Below are positions 47,141 through 58,049 of a DNA stretch of 64,000 nucleotides, in pieces. Made by a program: the position numbers and the translations under genes. The first letter of the stretch is position 1. The number at the start of each line of letters is the position of its first letter. The stretch comes from Ephydatia muelleri. Taxonomy: Eukaryota; Porifera; Demospongiae; Spongillida; Spongillidae. The notes below the pieces were generated by a model, which ran no database searches, was not told where the DNA came from, and was given only the letters and a program-made list of their open reading frames with translations. The stretch is taken from assembly GCA_013339895.1 (NCBI GenBank), contig JABACO010000029.1, forward strand, positions 248,001 to 312,000. Direction: 5' to 3'.

Positions 47141-48135
47141 TTAATAACCGCTGTTGGTAGTAATGAGATTTATTAAATTGAAATGAAGCACTTGACCTAT
47201 TTGTCCAGTCTAATCAAACTATAGTAGGTACTTCAAATACATGTACAGCACTAAATTAGTATAGTATAGCATTACAAGAATCGAAATACTTACTGTAATT
47301 GACATTTTGAGTGCATGTTACTGCATTTGACATGGCCTGACAGAGTTCAGAATCTCAGTTGTTCCTTTGTGGGCATGATGTGTGCATTTTGTATCTACAA
47401 GTAAGATAGACTGATTGTTGTGCGATGTTTATAGCGGCTGTGCATTTGTGCAATACGTTACAAAAATAAAACAATTCTTCACCGCCAAGATCAAAGTTAA
47501 AGGCTTTTATAATGCGTAGAAAGCTAGCTGTCCAAACACCATTATTAAATACCATGAAAGGAGCTCTCTGAAGAAGGAAGTTCTGCAGCCCTCCCATGGC
47601 AGACCTGGCTAATCTCCTGACCATCAACGTGGTCCAGGACATCAGCATCGTACAAGGATATATTTGTTCAGTAACCTTGCATGTGAATATCGGGATTTTG
47701 CATACATAAATAATCTATGACCACGTGTGACCTCGGAAGCGCACCCTGCATGTAGATGGTACTTCGCGTCGCGCAAGAGGTAACATTACAACTATGTGTC
47801 TCGTGTTCCGGGCCAGGGCCGGTCCTTACCCTCGTCCCAGAGGGCGTTGGGGTGTACGTATGGTTGAGAATATCACAACCATGTTCCAAATGCACAGCTT
47901 GAGAATGGTATGATACGACGAGAACAATCCATGAGAAGTATGTAACCCTTCAAACCCAACTGAAATGTACACGCTCCTAGATCTGTGAGAATAACCGAGA
48001 CCATTTTTGGGTCATATACATTATTAAAATAACCCCTGCACTACATCAGCTCTAACGTCCACTCCACACCAATCCTTCCTCCCTCTTTAAAAATACTTAC
48101 CTGTTGTTTGGCTCCAATTCCATGTGTCGACAATT
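47141..48135. other. upstream flank of left TRIM-NHL, no supported gene
   Basis: 47385-47969 is closely matched by 60945-61519. The conservation reflects duplication. Minus-strand ORFs such as DADVLDHVDGQEISQ (47600-47650) are short and unrecognised. Confidence 0.45.
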
Positions 48136-48477
48136 GGGCTATTCCATTATTTAATTATACACCCCTACAGATGACAATAAATGGTGTCCAGGGGGGTATA
48201 GGGAATATGTCCCGGGGGGTGGTCATTTAAATCCCTGTCCCGGGGGGTTAGAAGGCATAATAGAAGCTTGTCCAGGGGGGAGTGGAACAACATAGAAGAT
48301 TGTCCAGGGGGGTGGGGCAAAACAGAAGCTCGTCCAGGGGGCATTAACAAGTCTGTCCCTGGGGGGTAGAGGTATAATACAAGCTTGTCCAGGGGTGTTT
48401 TTATAAATTGTCCCGGGGGTATACGTTTGCAATTATTGTCATCTGTAGGGGTGTACGGTTAAATGATGGAATAGCCC
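48136..48477. mobile_element. TIR element GGGCTATTCC..., copy 1 (342 bp)
   Basis: The ends are about 45-base inverted repeats (GGGCTATTCCATTATTTAAT and, inverted, GGGCTATTCCATCATTTAAC, each running to CATCTGTAGGGG). The 3-base direct repeat ATT flanks both sides. The interior is a degenerate array of TGTCC(A/C)GGGGGG words. The 3-base duplication and GGG terminus suggest PIF/Harbinger-like mobilisation. No transposase is present. Confidence 0.8.
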
Positions 48478-48767
48478 ATTACGATCGGCCTTCAGTGGTC
48501 GCGTGATTATTTTCTGAAAATTAATTTTCCACTATAATTAATCTTATCTAAGGATATCATGATCAGTTATCGCTTTGTATTTTGACCTCAATCCTAAAAT
48601 CTATTCGTGATTGTTTCTTTAAAGGTTAAACTATTCTAGTGTCCTCTCATGTCGCGCACTTGTACATACATACATTCGCATTATAAACTCATTCTCCACT
48701 TGATGACAAACACAATTTTTAAAACAATAAAAATATTGTTCCTGTAGCACTGACGTCCTCTCTGAAG

Positions 48768-49055
48768 ATGGCCTCACCTGCCCCGCCCCTTCCTGGCACT
48801 GGTGCAGATGGAGGTGGCAGGGCTAGTGGCGCATCTGGTGAAGGTGATGGAACAGGTGGTGAAGGTTACAGCCTTGTCAGTGAGTATTGGGGCAATGGTC
48901 TCTCCATCTATGATCCTGAAGGGAACAAGATCCACACAGTGATGGCGGTGGTGTGGTTCCCAGGCCCATGGGGTCATGTTTTCACTGTGGTGAGCTGGGC
49001 CACTTCAGTGTGTGAAGGTGGGGGCCAGTGTGCAGTATCCTTTGTCCAAGGGTAG
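48768..49055 (+). pseudogene. chimeric ORF with an NHL-repeat fragment
   Basis: An ORF begins MASPAPPLPGTGADGGGRAS and runs into GEGYSLVSEYWGNGLSIYDP, then EGNKIHT, which is the last-but-one NHL repeat of the TRIM-NHL genes, here on the opposite strand. In a shifted frame after it, GSCFHCGELGHF resembles a retroviral-type CCHC zinc knuckle lacking its last Cys. It looks like a TRIM-NHL scrap inserted into a gag-like sequence. Confidence 0.4.
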
Positions 49056-49649
49056 TGGACACGTGGCTGGTGAGAGCACTTGGTGTAGGAGTGCCGACAT
49101 TGGGACACCTAATTGTGTAGCTCATGTGGGGAAGGTGACACCTTCCATTGGTGAGGAGGGTGTGTACGGCAGATGTTGGGAGGTTCAGGATGGGGACACG
49201 CTGATACAATGTTCATTAGAGGACATATGAGCTTTGTGCACCACCATGTGTTTTGGATGCTGTTAAGAGTGGTTATGTCCTCCCCTTTTATTCTCTACCT
49301 ACACCCTATACCCGACCTAATCAGTGTACAGCACTACTGAGGCTGATTATGTTGACAATGCAGTGGGTGAGTTTTTGAAGGGTGGGTGCATGATGGCCAT
49401 TGTATATCCTGTTGGACACCAGGCAAGCATGGTGTGATATGTTACCCATCGAAGCATAGAGCTTCAGTTTTGGAGATAGTCCCTTGATGAGTTTAATGCA
49501 CAACCAATATGGCATAGGCCAGTGTGTTTTGCATCCCCACATTCAGTGTAGTATGTATTTGTATTGTGCATATTTGTGTGTGCTAGAGGATCTATGCATG
49601 GTTGTCATAGCTTCACATTAGATCCCTTCCTACTTCCAGCAATTGCAGG

Positions 49650-49808
49650 TCACACTCACTCACTCACACACACACACACACACACACTCACACACACACA
49701 CAGAGACACACACACAGACACACACACACAGACACACACACACAGACACACACACACAGACACACACACACACAGACACACACACACACACAGACACACA
49801 CACACAGA
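49650..49808. repeat. (CA)n microsatellite with AGA interruptions
   Basis: ACACACACAGACAC-type units, lying just 3' of the last DNA ligase IV exon. Confidence 0.95.
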
Positions 49809-50374
49809 AACATTGCACAAGTGTGCTACTCGTCCAGCTTTCCTTTAATTAATGCTCACCATCCCACCTTCTCCAGATTGCTGCAGACGCTGAACAGATC
49901 GACGGCATCAGGATGGAAGACAGAGAAGACAGAGTTCTCACTCAGACCTGTCTTGAGGCCCTGCAGGACCAAGACACTGTGTAACCCTGGCCAGCAGTGG
50001 GCGTGGCATCATGCACAGCTTTAACACAACGCAAATCAATTAAATAAATAAAATAAAAACAGCACAAAGTATTATAACAAAGCTTTGAATGAAGAGGCAG
50101 AGAATGAGAGTGAGGTGGCGTCAAGTTGGAATGGAGGAATAGCAAGCACATGTAGACCCAGAGATGAAGGGGTTGAACACTAGGTCCTTGGTCCCTTCTG
50201 GATTGCCCTCCCCCCCACATGAGCAGCTACCTTCAGTATGATCCTGATGAGCCACTTCTGCTCCAGAGCACTGGTGTTCCTCAGGAGGAGCTGGAGGGCC
50301 TTCTTCATGCCAGCCTGTCCTTGCTGGTGTTGCCATTGGCTAGGTCGTCCAGGTACTGGTTCACTGAGCAACGG

Positions 50375-50705
50375 TGAGGCTGGGAGGGAGGAGGGGGTGG
50401 GGAGGATGGAGGATGGGGAGGAGGGAGGATGGGGAGGAGGGTGGGGAGGATGGGAGGATGGGAGGAGGGAGGATGGGAGGAGGGAGGGTGGGGAGGAGGG
50501 AGTATGGGACGGGGAGGAGGGAGTGTGGGGTGGGGAGGAGGGAGTGTGGGGTGGGGAGGAGGGAGTGTGGGGTGGGGAGGAGGGAGTGTGGGATGTGGAG
50601 GAGTGTGGATGGGGAGGGAGTGTGGGTTGGGGAGGAGGGAGTGTGGAATGGGGAGGAGGGTGTGTGGATGGGAGAGGGTGCTACACGAGTGTGGGATGGG
50701 GAGGG
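50375..50705. repeat. G-rich minisatellite GGGAGGAGGGAGTGTGGGGTG
   Basis: Units of about 20-22 bases (GGGAGGAGGGAGTGTGGG and variants) over 0.33 kb, in the intron between LIG4 exons 3 and 4. It could form G-quadruplexes on the plus strand. Gly/Arg/Trp ORFs here are artefacts. Confidence 0.9.
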
Positions 50706-51027
50706 TCAATAGGATCCTAACAGCTACACAGACACACAGACACAACGCAACACACACACACACACACACCACAACACACACACACTATGAAACTCACCTC
50801 CCCAAATCGGCTTATCAGTACTACATCAGCAAAATCCCCAGCCTCCTGCAAAGGAGCAGTAAGACAAGAGTGTACACGACCATGTCTGGTCTGCCAACAC
50901 CTGGCTCCTATCAAGACCACAATGCACTTACATGCATGCACACCTATACTCAGATGGCTACAAGTACCTGTATGGCCACATATAGCTCACTTCCATACCC
51001 TGCACATTAGCATGGACTGCACACACA

Positions 51028-51033
51028 TACATG

Positions 51034-51064
<31 letters not shown>

Positions 51065-51247
51065 ACACACACACACACATGCACGTGCACACACACATGC
51101 ACACACACATGCACATGCACACACACACACATGCACACACACATGCACACGCACACACACACGCGCACGCACACACACATGCACACACACACACATGCAC
51201 ACACACATGCACACACACATGCACACACACACACACACACACACACT
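51028..51247. repeat. (CA)n / ACACATGC microsatellite
   Basis: CA runs interspersed with ATGCACAC and CGCGCACG, directly 3' of the LIG4 exon 2 remnant. Confidence 0.95.
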
Positions 51248-51872
51248 GCACCTATTTAGCTATCTGGGGCGCCCTGTAGTGGAGAAGCTTCTGAGCATCT
51301 GTGCTCTCCTTGGAGATATTCAGCACCTCGATGTAGTGCTTGGCCAGAGCAGTCTCCTTCATCCCATAGGTCTGGCCCAATCCAATTCTGACAGCAGGAG
51401 TCTCATGATGGCAAAGAAAGTGTCCATCTGTGGAAAGGGAAGACACACTCGCTGAGATGGCCACCCTGTTCTGACCCTCACTCCTCATTCTCCCTCCCCC
51501 CTCCCTACCGCTTCCCTCCCTCTCTTCCACACCTTCCTCCCTCCAACCCTCACTGACTCTCAAACCCTTCGCTTCTTCTCCCACCCGCCCCAGAGATATT
51601 ATCTACTGCATGTAAATCATCACACTGAGGTACTTTCGAGTGCGTCCAGTCCCCATCCACGTCTGCCTCGTGCTACGAACCGCGTCGGTGTGATGCAGTC
51701 TGGCGTGAGTTTCCCGCCACCGCTCGATGAAGGACGAGAGTATCGTCTTCTTCTTGTCCGTGCCTTGGGTCTTGTGGATCTTCTCCATGAGGGCGCACAA
51801 GTCGTGGAACTGAATCTGGGAGGCAACATCTCCTCCGTCAGACGGCGCTTGAATGCCGCTGTCTGAAGCCAT

Positions 51873-54368
51873 TGCGCGCCTCACGTCGGCTCCAATAAAC
51901 GCACAGGCTTCTAATATATTGTACCTGGCCTTTGGCGCGAGTATGCTGGATGTGCCACACAATTCAAAGTTAAGTTTGTGAAACGAGCGTTTGTTAGTAG
52001 TTATTAACGTGATGTGGGCGGATCTAAACACACGCTAGTACAAGATCGCATGCATGCATACATACCGCGTATGCAAGTTAGAGATTTAATTGGCACCATT
52101 TAATTAATGCCCACAAGTGTTGCACCCCCCCCCCACACACACACACACACACACTCCAAAAAAGGGGTGACGTTGTACACAACAAGTAAGCCCATGCATG
52201 TTGTCCATCACGTGTATGGTCCTCATGTCCATTAACTCAGCTCACATAAGCACACCATGCACATACGAAGGACACAAGCTGTCTCTATGCGCCTGCACAC
52301 ACATACATGTATACTGCCATTGCCATAACTGGGATGTGATAATATGTGCACAGCAAGGTCTCCATCTGTTTTATCCTAATGCCGTGTGCACTTATACTGA
52401 CCAGTATCATGATGTCATTGAACATGTACAAATTGTCATTTCAAATGTTTGTGTGATAATCTTGCTAGAAAAGTTGATGACATCGTGTTCTGTTCACAGG
52501 CTTTTGGGCACAGGGGAGTTCACAGACACCTCAAATAGGGTGTGGTGTGGACTGTTCTGGGTCAATGGACTAAGACTGAAGATTTCCTAACTCTTGCCCT
52601 GCACAGTTTGTTGCACTGGAATCAATGACATCTCCTCAGTGAGGACTCGTGTGTTTGCCTCCTTAACACTTTATGTTCTACTGCATGGGACAATTAAATG
52701 TGCAGCGTGCTGTACTCTTGATGCAGAAAACAGTTATAATGTATCGTTAATGCAACATACATTTTGATGTGCAGTGTAAATTTGGAAGACTTACGAGTAG
52801 ATCTCTTTTCAAATAAGTATTATCAAAATATCATTTAAAAATACTTTAATGTTAAAATAACATTGCTAAAATATATAAATAATTGAGCTCCAAATATTTC
52901 ACCATCGGAATAAAATCTGCGATGTAAGAGATTCGTAAACATCTGAAATTGGAAGTGGTCATTTGTAATGTAGGCTTGAATGCATGCAGGTCAAATGTCA
53001 TATGCACTTAAAATAATTATAGCAACCAATTTATTTGATTGAAGCTGAATCTTCTCCCGTATTCAAATTCCTAGTAAAGTGGGTCTTCTTTGAAAGTTGT
53101 AGCCTGCCAGTAACATTGCCACTTTGTGATTATTTCCTACTCCAAACTCGGAAGAAAATTACTCTAAAAGCATGATATCATACTGTTACATGTAGGTCCT
53201 GTTGCCGCACTAAAAGCTTAAAATAGTCTCTGAAGGTATCATTGCCTAATTAAAGACGTCTTGGATGTGGCTATGGAATCCAATGCGTATAACAAACATT
53301 GCTCATTTCTGTGCAGGCAATAGCTTCACCAGTGTGCATGCATACGTGTACTCACTAAATGAAATGAGGACACTGGTAAAGGCATTGCCTACACATAATA
53401 TATCACTTCAGATAAATCATGATGGCGGAGAGAGTTATCCAGCTCACATTTATGGCTATTGGGCTGCCCATGATCTGTGTATCCATATGCTCACTATCCA
53501 GCCCTCCTTGGATTTAGAGGGTGCAGTGCTCTTGGGTCAGTGTAATGACATTTAATTCAATAACAGTGCATACATGTGTCATCCAACGTGCTTGCAAATT
53601 AATGCATGCACCCCATTGTCTGGACTGTGAGAACTGCTCTGAACATTGTGACCTGTGTGGAAAGACTGGTAATACCAGTAGCATAGAGGCATCCCAGCCT
53701 TACCCGCTCCTTTAGCTGTCAGTTGGCAGTCAGGGGACGAGAGCTGATGTGGGAGAGTGGTAATGGCTGAATCATGGTCAGCCTAGAGAAGTTAGCAGCA
53801 GTAGGAAAAAAGAAAGAAAGGGGGAGTAGGGGGGTCCAAGATCACAGGTAGGAAAAATAAAGGATTTTAGTCACATCATATATACGTACCAAATTTCCAA
53901 ATTGGGGGTGTTGTGGATGATGCTGAAGTAAACACACCATTATCATTTATAGCCCAACAAAGTGTCTGCCTTAGATTGTAACTGCTGGTGCATTTGATGG
54001 TACATGGTGCATCCACATACATAGAGTGATGTGTGCTCATTGATTCCTCTACGATGCTAAGGTTCTCCAGGGTTAAGACTAGTGGCAGTAAGACATGGGA
54101 GTGATTGAAGTAGGAGTGATTTTGTTAAGGAAGAGTGTGAAGTTCATAGAACAATCGACTTACGAGATGATGTCATAACCACTGTTGTTGGGTTGTACCA
54201 GCACTGGATATGTGTGTGCCCTCCCGTTACAAGTAACACAAGCCAGAAGGATTTCTAATACACTATGCAAGGAAGACAAAATAGCCGAGCCAAACCTGTA
54301 CAAAATAAAATTAAAATAAAATTAAAATTAAAATAGTTTAATTTGCAGTCTATTTTGCCATCACCCCC

Positions 54369-54400
<32 letters not shown>

Positions 54401-54649
54401 AAGCTATAACATAAGTTGCAATAGCTATTCCAATTAGAGCTCACCATGCCTGTGCTGCGAATGTCTCCTTGCTACTGAAACAAGATAAGAAAGGTTTAAA
54501 TGTAGCCAGAGGCAAAAATACCAGAGTCAAGGTCCCTCGGCTGTGCCTTGCTCCCAATACGGTGCTCCTACTATTACATACAGTGTACTCTGCGCTGCTA
54601 GAAGCAAACAAATTTAAATGGTCTAATCCAGGCCCACACTTCATACAGA
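51873..54649. other. stretch between LIG4 and the right duplicated segment
   Basis: No gene I can name. A 96-codon ORF at 53265-53555 (plus; FCAGNSFTSVHAYVYSLNEM) and one at 54469 (plus; LLKQDKKGLNVARGKNTRVK) are possible exons without recognised relatives. An A-rich ATAAAATTAAAATTAAAAT patch lies at 54300-54335 and a CA run at 54376-54400. Confidence 0.4.
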
Positions 54650-54797
54650 CACATACACACACACATACAAATACACACACACATACACATACACACACAC
54701 ACACATACACACAGCAAGTATGTATAGTCATAGTGCTTCCATCTCAGACTTGCATACACAACCCATCGCACATGCCTCAAAGCCACACCTCTTTTAC

Positions 54798-56333
54798 CTG
54801 TCTGCAATGGCACCACATGTTGGAGGAGTGTACCGGTACCCATTGGGGGGGATTCCTGATGGAGTGGAGCGGGGAGAACTTTGTAAAGTACAACCCATTT
54901 CTTCCAAATAACTAGACACACACACCCTCCCCCACACACACCAATACACTCAAACACCCACACAAACACACACTCAAACATCCCCCCCCCACACACACAC
55001 ACTCAAATATCCCCCCCCCCACACACACACACACACCCAATACTCACCAGAGCTCCATTCCAGTGGTACACGTTGAGCACAGCCAGCCAGAACTTGCCCC
55101 ATGAAGGGATGCACACAGCACCTCCTAGATGGTGTAGCAGTGTCCTGGCTCGGGCCACATCTGGGTCATCTCTGGCCACACCCAACAGCCTCATGGTCAC
55201 ATAATTGAGGGCAGTGCCAAACACTGTAGACTTTCCTTCTGTGTACCTGAAGGAGGGAGGGAGGGAGGGAGGGAGGGAGGGAGGGAGGGAGGGAGGGAGG
55301 GAGGGAGGGAGGGAGGGAGGGAGGGAGGGAGGGAGGGAGGGAGGGAAGGAGGGAGGGAGGGAGGGAGGGAAGAGGGAGGGAGGGAAGAGGGAGAGAGGGA
55401 AGAGGGAGGGAGGGAGGGAGGGAAGAGAGCAAGGATGGGAGAGAGGGTAGAGGTTAGAGGGAGGCAGAGGAATGAAAAAGGGAGGAGGGAGAGGAAAGAG
55501 CAGGGGAAGAAGAGGGAAGGTGTGGTGTGGGTGCATAACAGAAAGTCAGGAAGAGGAGGATGAACGTTCATACAGGACTCTGCAAACTCTGTTCTTTCTT
55601 ACAGCAGAGCTACAATGAGCTATATGAAGTATTAGTGACACGATAAGCTGTTATTGCACAAACGGTGCAATTGGTCACAAGACAGGCTGCCTACATCTAT
55701 TTATCTTTCCCTTGCAGCTCCTCCCACTCCCCAATGCTCCAGCCACTTACAGTCCCCATCCTCCGTCATCTCACTGGACGTTCCTAGGATATTGTTTCAT
55801 CTCTGACTTCTGCTCCCTTTAGAGGGGTGTGTCTGTCACATGACACACAATCACCAATTCTAAGGATGGTCACCATGGAAACGAGGGACAGGAAGGGTGG
55901 GGATGCAAGGGAAACAAGTAAGATATCGAAAATGAAACAAGTTGGGAGGAGAGGGAAAGGAAGGAGATAGCAGAAGAAGATTGCATCATTTATCTGGCCA
56001 CAACTAGATAAGAGCTATAAAAGCACCCACACATGAGCTCACATTCATGGCAAAAAACATGTGGTGAAATGTTGACAGGATAATGATCACCAAATGAATT
56101 ATAATTCTTCAAAGTACATGTTTACATTTCTCAGTGCACACATATACTTCATTCACCTGTACACATGCACACTTGCGTTACAATGCAATACACACAGAAG
56201 TGTACATAAAATGCCATATGTATACAGTACTATATAGATGCAGACACAGTACGACCATTCATACACACGTACCAGCCATCTAGAAATGGTCGTCTATAGT
56301 CCCCAGACCAATCTCCATCTTCAGACTGGAGCG
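54798..56333 (-). pseudogene. LSS: lanosterol synthase block B, exons 1-4
   Basis: Minus-strand exons:
- 56273-56333: LQSEDGDWSGDYRRPFLDGW (no stop here, unlike block A).
- 55751-55809: MKQYPRNVQ, then stop TGA where block A has Arg, then DDGGWGL.
- 55048-55246: [60 protein letters not shown], then a 20-base deletion between two CTC repeats removing FPEL.
- 54798-54855: WVPVHSSNMWCHCRQ, with the Cys codon that is TGA in block A.
Exons 5-8 are absent in plus-to-left order; the copy ends at the CA-tract border. Different exons are broken in blocks A and B. Confidence 0.85.
55250..55440. repeat. (GGGA)n purine tract, right copy
   Basis: Counterpart of 42075-42275, again forming the acceptor pyrimidine tract of LSS exon 3 on the minus strand. 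Length and interruptions (GAAGAGGGAG) differ between copies. Confidence 0.95.
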
Positions 56334-56436
56334 CTGCAGCAGAGGTCTTTTCCATTCTAGATGTCATCACACAGACCATATGGCCCCTCCCCCTCTGGTC
56401 ATGCACCTTAACCACACACCCTTGTTTAGTACGTAC

Positions 56437-56493
56437 CTCCAAGACAGCTTGTGCAGCAAATGCAGAGTCCCACAACTGTGAGCCGTTAGTGCC
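56437..56493 (-). pseudogene. LSS: LSS exon 9, copy B
   Basis: GTNGSQLWDSAFAAQAVLE between CTTATCAG and GTACGT; 57 bases, open. It lies about 104 bases 5' of exon 1 of block B, as in block A. Confidence 0.85.
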
Positions 56494-56544
56494 CTGATAA
56501 GAAGAGGTGAGGGATAGGGGAGTGAAGAGGGAGAGAGGGGGAAG

Positions 56545-56548
56545 TGTG

Positions 56549-56613
<65 letters not shown>
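56545..56613. repeat. (GT)n microsatellite
   Basis: Long uninterrupted GT run 5' of LSS exon 9 copy B. Confidence 0.95.
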
Positions 56614-56615
<2 letters not shown>

Positions 56616-57089
56616 CATTACTTGCATTTTCATCCCATCAACTCCAATCCTGCAGAGAAATAATAAACTTCCCTCACACAGCCTAGCCTAGGGGAGTGAA
56701 GAGGGAGAGGGAGAAGTGTGCATGCATGTTCTGCTCCTGAGGATCATGTGACCGTCACATGCATTGTACATTGCCGCATGCATGCCATCAGATCTCCAAG
56801 GTGATCCAGATGCTGCAGAGAAAGAATAAATTCCCTCGCACAACCAAGTCTGGAGTTACAGTATAAGATCATGGCCACACCACCCAACCATCTGTTATGC
56901 AATAAGCATTTCTTCCTCATTGCAGACAGAACCAAACATTGAAAGCTAATGACAACGAATGGAAGAGAGAGTGACTTTGTATTTAGGGTTATCAAATGAC
57001 AACTGTAATTTAGTAAATGAATTATTCTAAATCTCACTGATAACAACTGACTCTTATTGTCAAACCACTACAGTATGGTATTACTTCCA

Positions 57090-57142
57090 ACCTTGCTCAT
57101 CTGTCTGTAGTACTTGGAGTAGATGGGAGGGTTTTCTGGCAC
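57090..57142 (-). pseudogene. LSS: LSS exon 10, copy B1
   Basis: VPENPPIYSKYYRQMSK after CACCCAG. This copy keeps the YYRQM continuation of the family, followed by a possible donor AAG|GTTGGA. Confidence 0.75.
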
Positions 57143-57417
57143 CTGGGTGGTGTGTGTGCATGGTATAAGTGTGCTGAAGGGGAAAGCCCCTGGAGAGGGT
57201 GGGAGGGCATCAGGTGATGTGTTTTACATCTTGGGCACCTAGCTCTGCTAGCACCCTACAAAGGCTCTAGTCCCCAGAGCTAGTATAACCTTTAGTCCTT
57301 TCCCATCCCCAGTCCTTTATGCCCATATCCAGTGAGTGACACGCAGTCCAGATGGAATGATGGACTTGGGAGCTGACCAATCCAATCACACTCTGTAGTA
57401 CCACTAGAATGCAGTAC

Positions 57418-57458
57418 CTTCTGTAGTACTTGGAGTAGATGGGAGGGTTTTCTGGCAC
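57418..57458 (-). pseudogene. LSS: LSS exon 10, copy B2
   Basis: VPENPPIYSKYYR ending at AGAAG|GTACTG. It is an extra tandem copy of the same exon 300 bases upstream of copy B1. A GT microsatellite follows at 57468-57530. Confidence 0.75.
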
Positions 57459-57464
57459 CTGGGT

Positions 57465-57508
<44 letters not shown>

Positions 57509-57754
57509 CGTGTGTGTGTATGTGTGTATTACCTGCATTTTCATCCCACCAACTCCAATCTTGCAGAGAAGTCTCTAATAATAAACTTCCCTCACACAGC
57601 CTAGCCTGGTCACATCACCCAACCATCTAAGCAAGTTTCTATACCCTCTTGCAAACAAAACAACTGAGCACCAAACATTCAGCCATGTAACAAGATTGTA
57701 GGCAACTACTGGGAGGTGGACAACAGTTGTCCATGAACTCCAGTTGCTCTCCCC

Positions 57755-57900
57755 ATGCCAGTCGACACTGAATGTATCTACTGCCCCTGTCCCTGGGGAT
57801 GCAAAACACGCTGGCCTATGCCATATTGGTTGTGCATTAAACTCATCAAGGGACTACGTCCAAAACTGAAGCTTTTAACACAATACTCCAATACTCAGAA
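57755..57900 (+). repeat. dispersed PMPYWL repeat, right copy
   Basis: Counterpart of 44632-44760 (PCPWGCKTRWPMPYWLCIKL). A third, inverted copy lies near 49440-49530. Confidence 0.45.
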
Positions 57901-58049
57901 AACTACATATAAATTTAAAATATTCAATGAAACTGTAACTTAGCAATAGCAATTGCATATTTCTCAGTATGGTTGACCATACAAACTTTAATACCAATTG
58001 AAAATGCTCTACAAGTTCACAGTAATGCACATTATATCACATTCACTTT

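Larger units (their letters stand above)
41483..47969. repeat. segmental duplication, left copy
   Basis: Direct copy of 54650-61519, offset 13.1-13.5 kb. It contains LSS exons 1-4, 8 (inverted), 9 and 10, the TRIM-NHL gene, and its upstream flank. The left border lies in a CA microsatellite. The right border is the word CCCAACTGAAATGTA, after which the two copies diverge. Confidence 0.9.
49868..51872 (-). pseudogene. LIG4: DNA ligase IV, N-terminal fragment in five exons
   Basis: Minus strand, from 5':
- 51681-51872: [10 protein letters not shown]..., [20 protein letters not shown].
- From 51427: DTFFAIMRLLLSELDWAR, then in another frame YGMKETALAKHYIEVLNISK.
- 50798-50845: EAGDFADVVLISRFGE.
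- 50231-50363: NQYLDDLANGN..., then after a frame change LQLLLRNTSALEQKWLIRII.
- 49868-49960: GLKTGLSENSVFSVFHPDAV.
These match the LIG4 DNA-binding region in order; ALEQKWLIR is diagnostic. Two single-base frameshifts (near 51377 and 50310) and a stop before any donor in exon 2 break it. The catalytic KxDG and BRCT exons are missing downstream. LIG4 normally seals breaks in non-homologous end joining. Confidence 0.85.

Noticed and set aside
53265..53555. 96-codon ORF as a confident gene
   Set aside because: Open frame with ordinary composition but no recognised domain, acceptor or donor pair; only mentioned as a possible exon.
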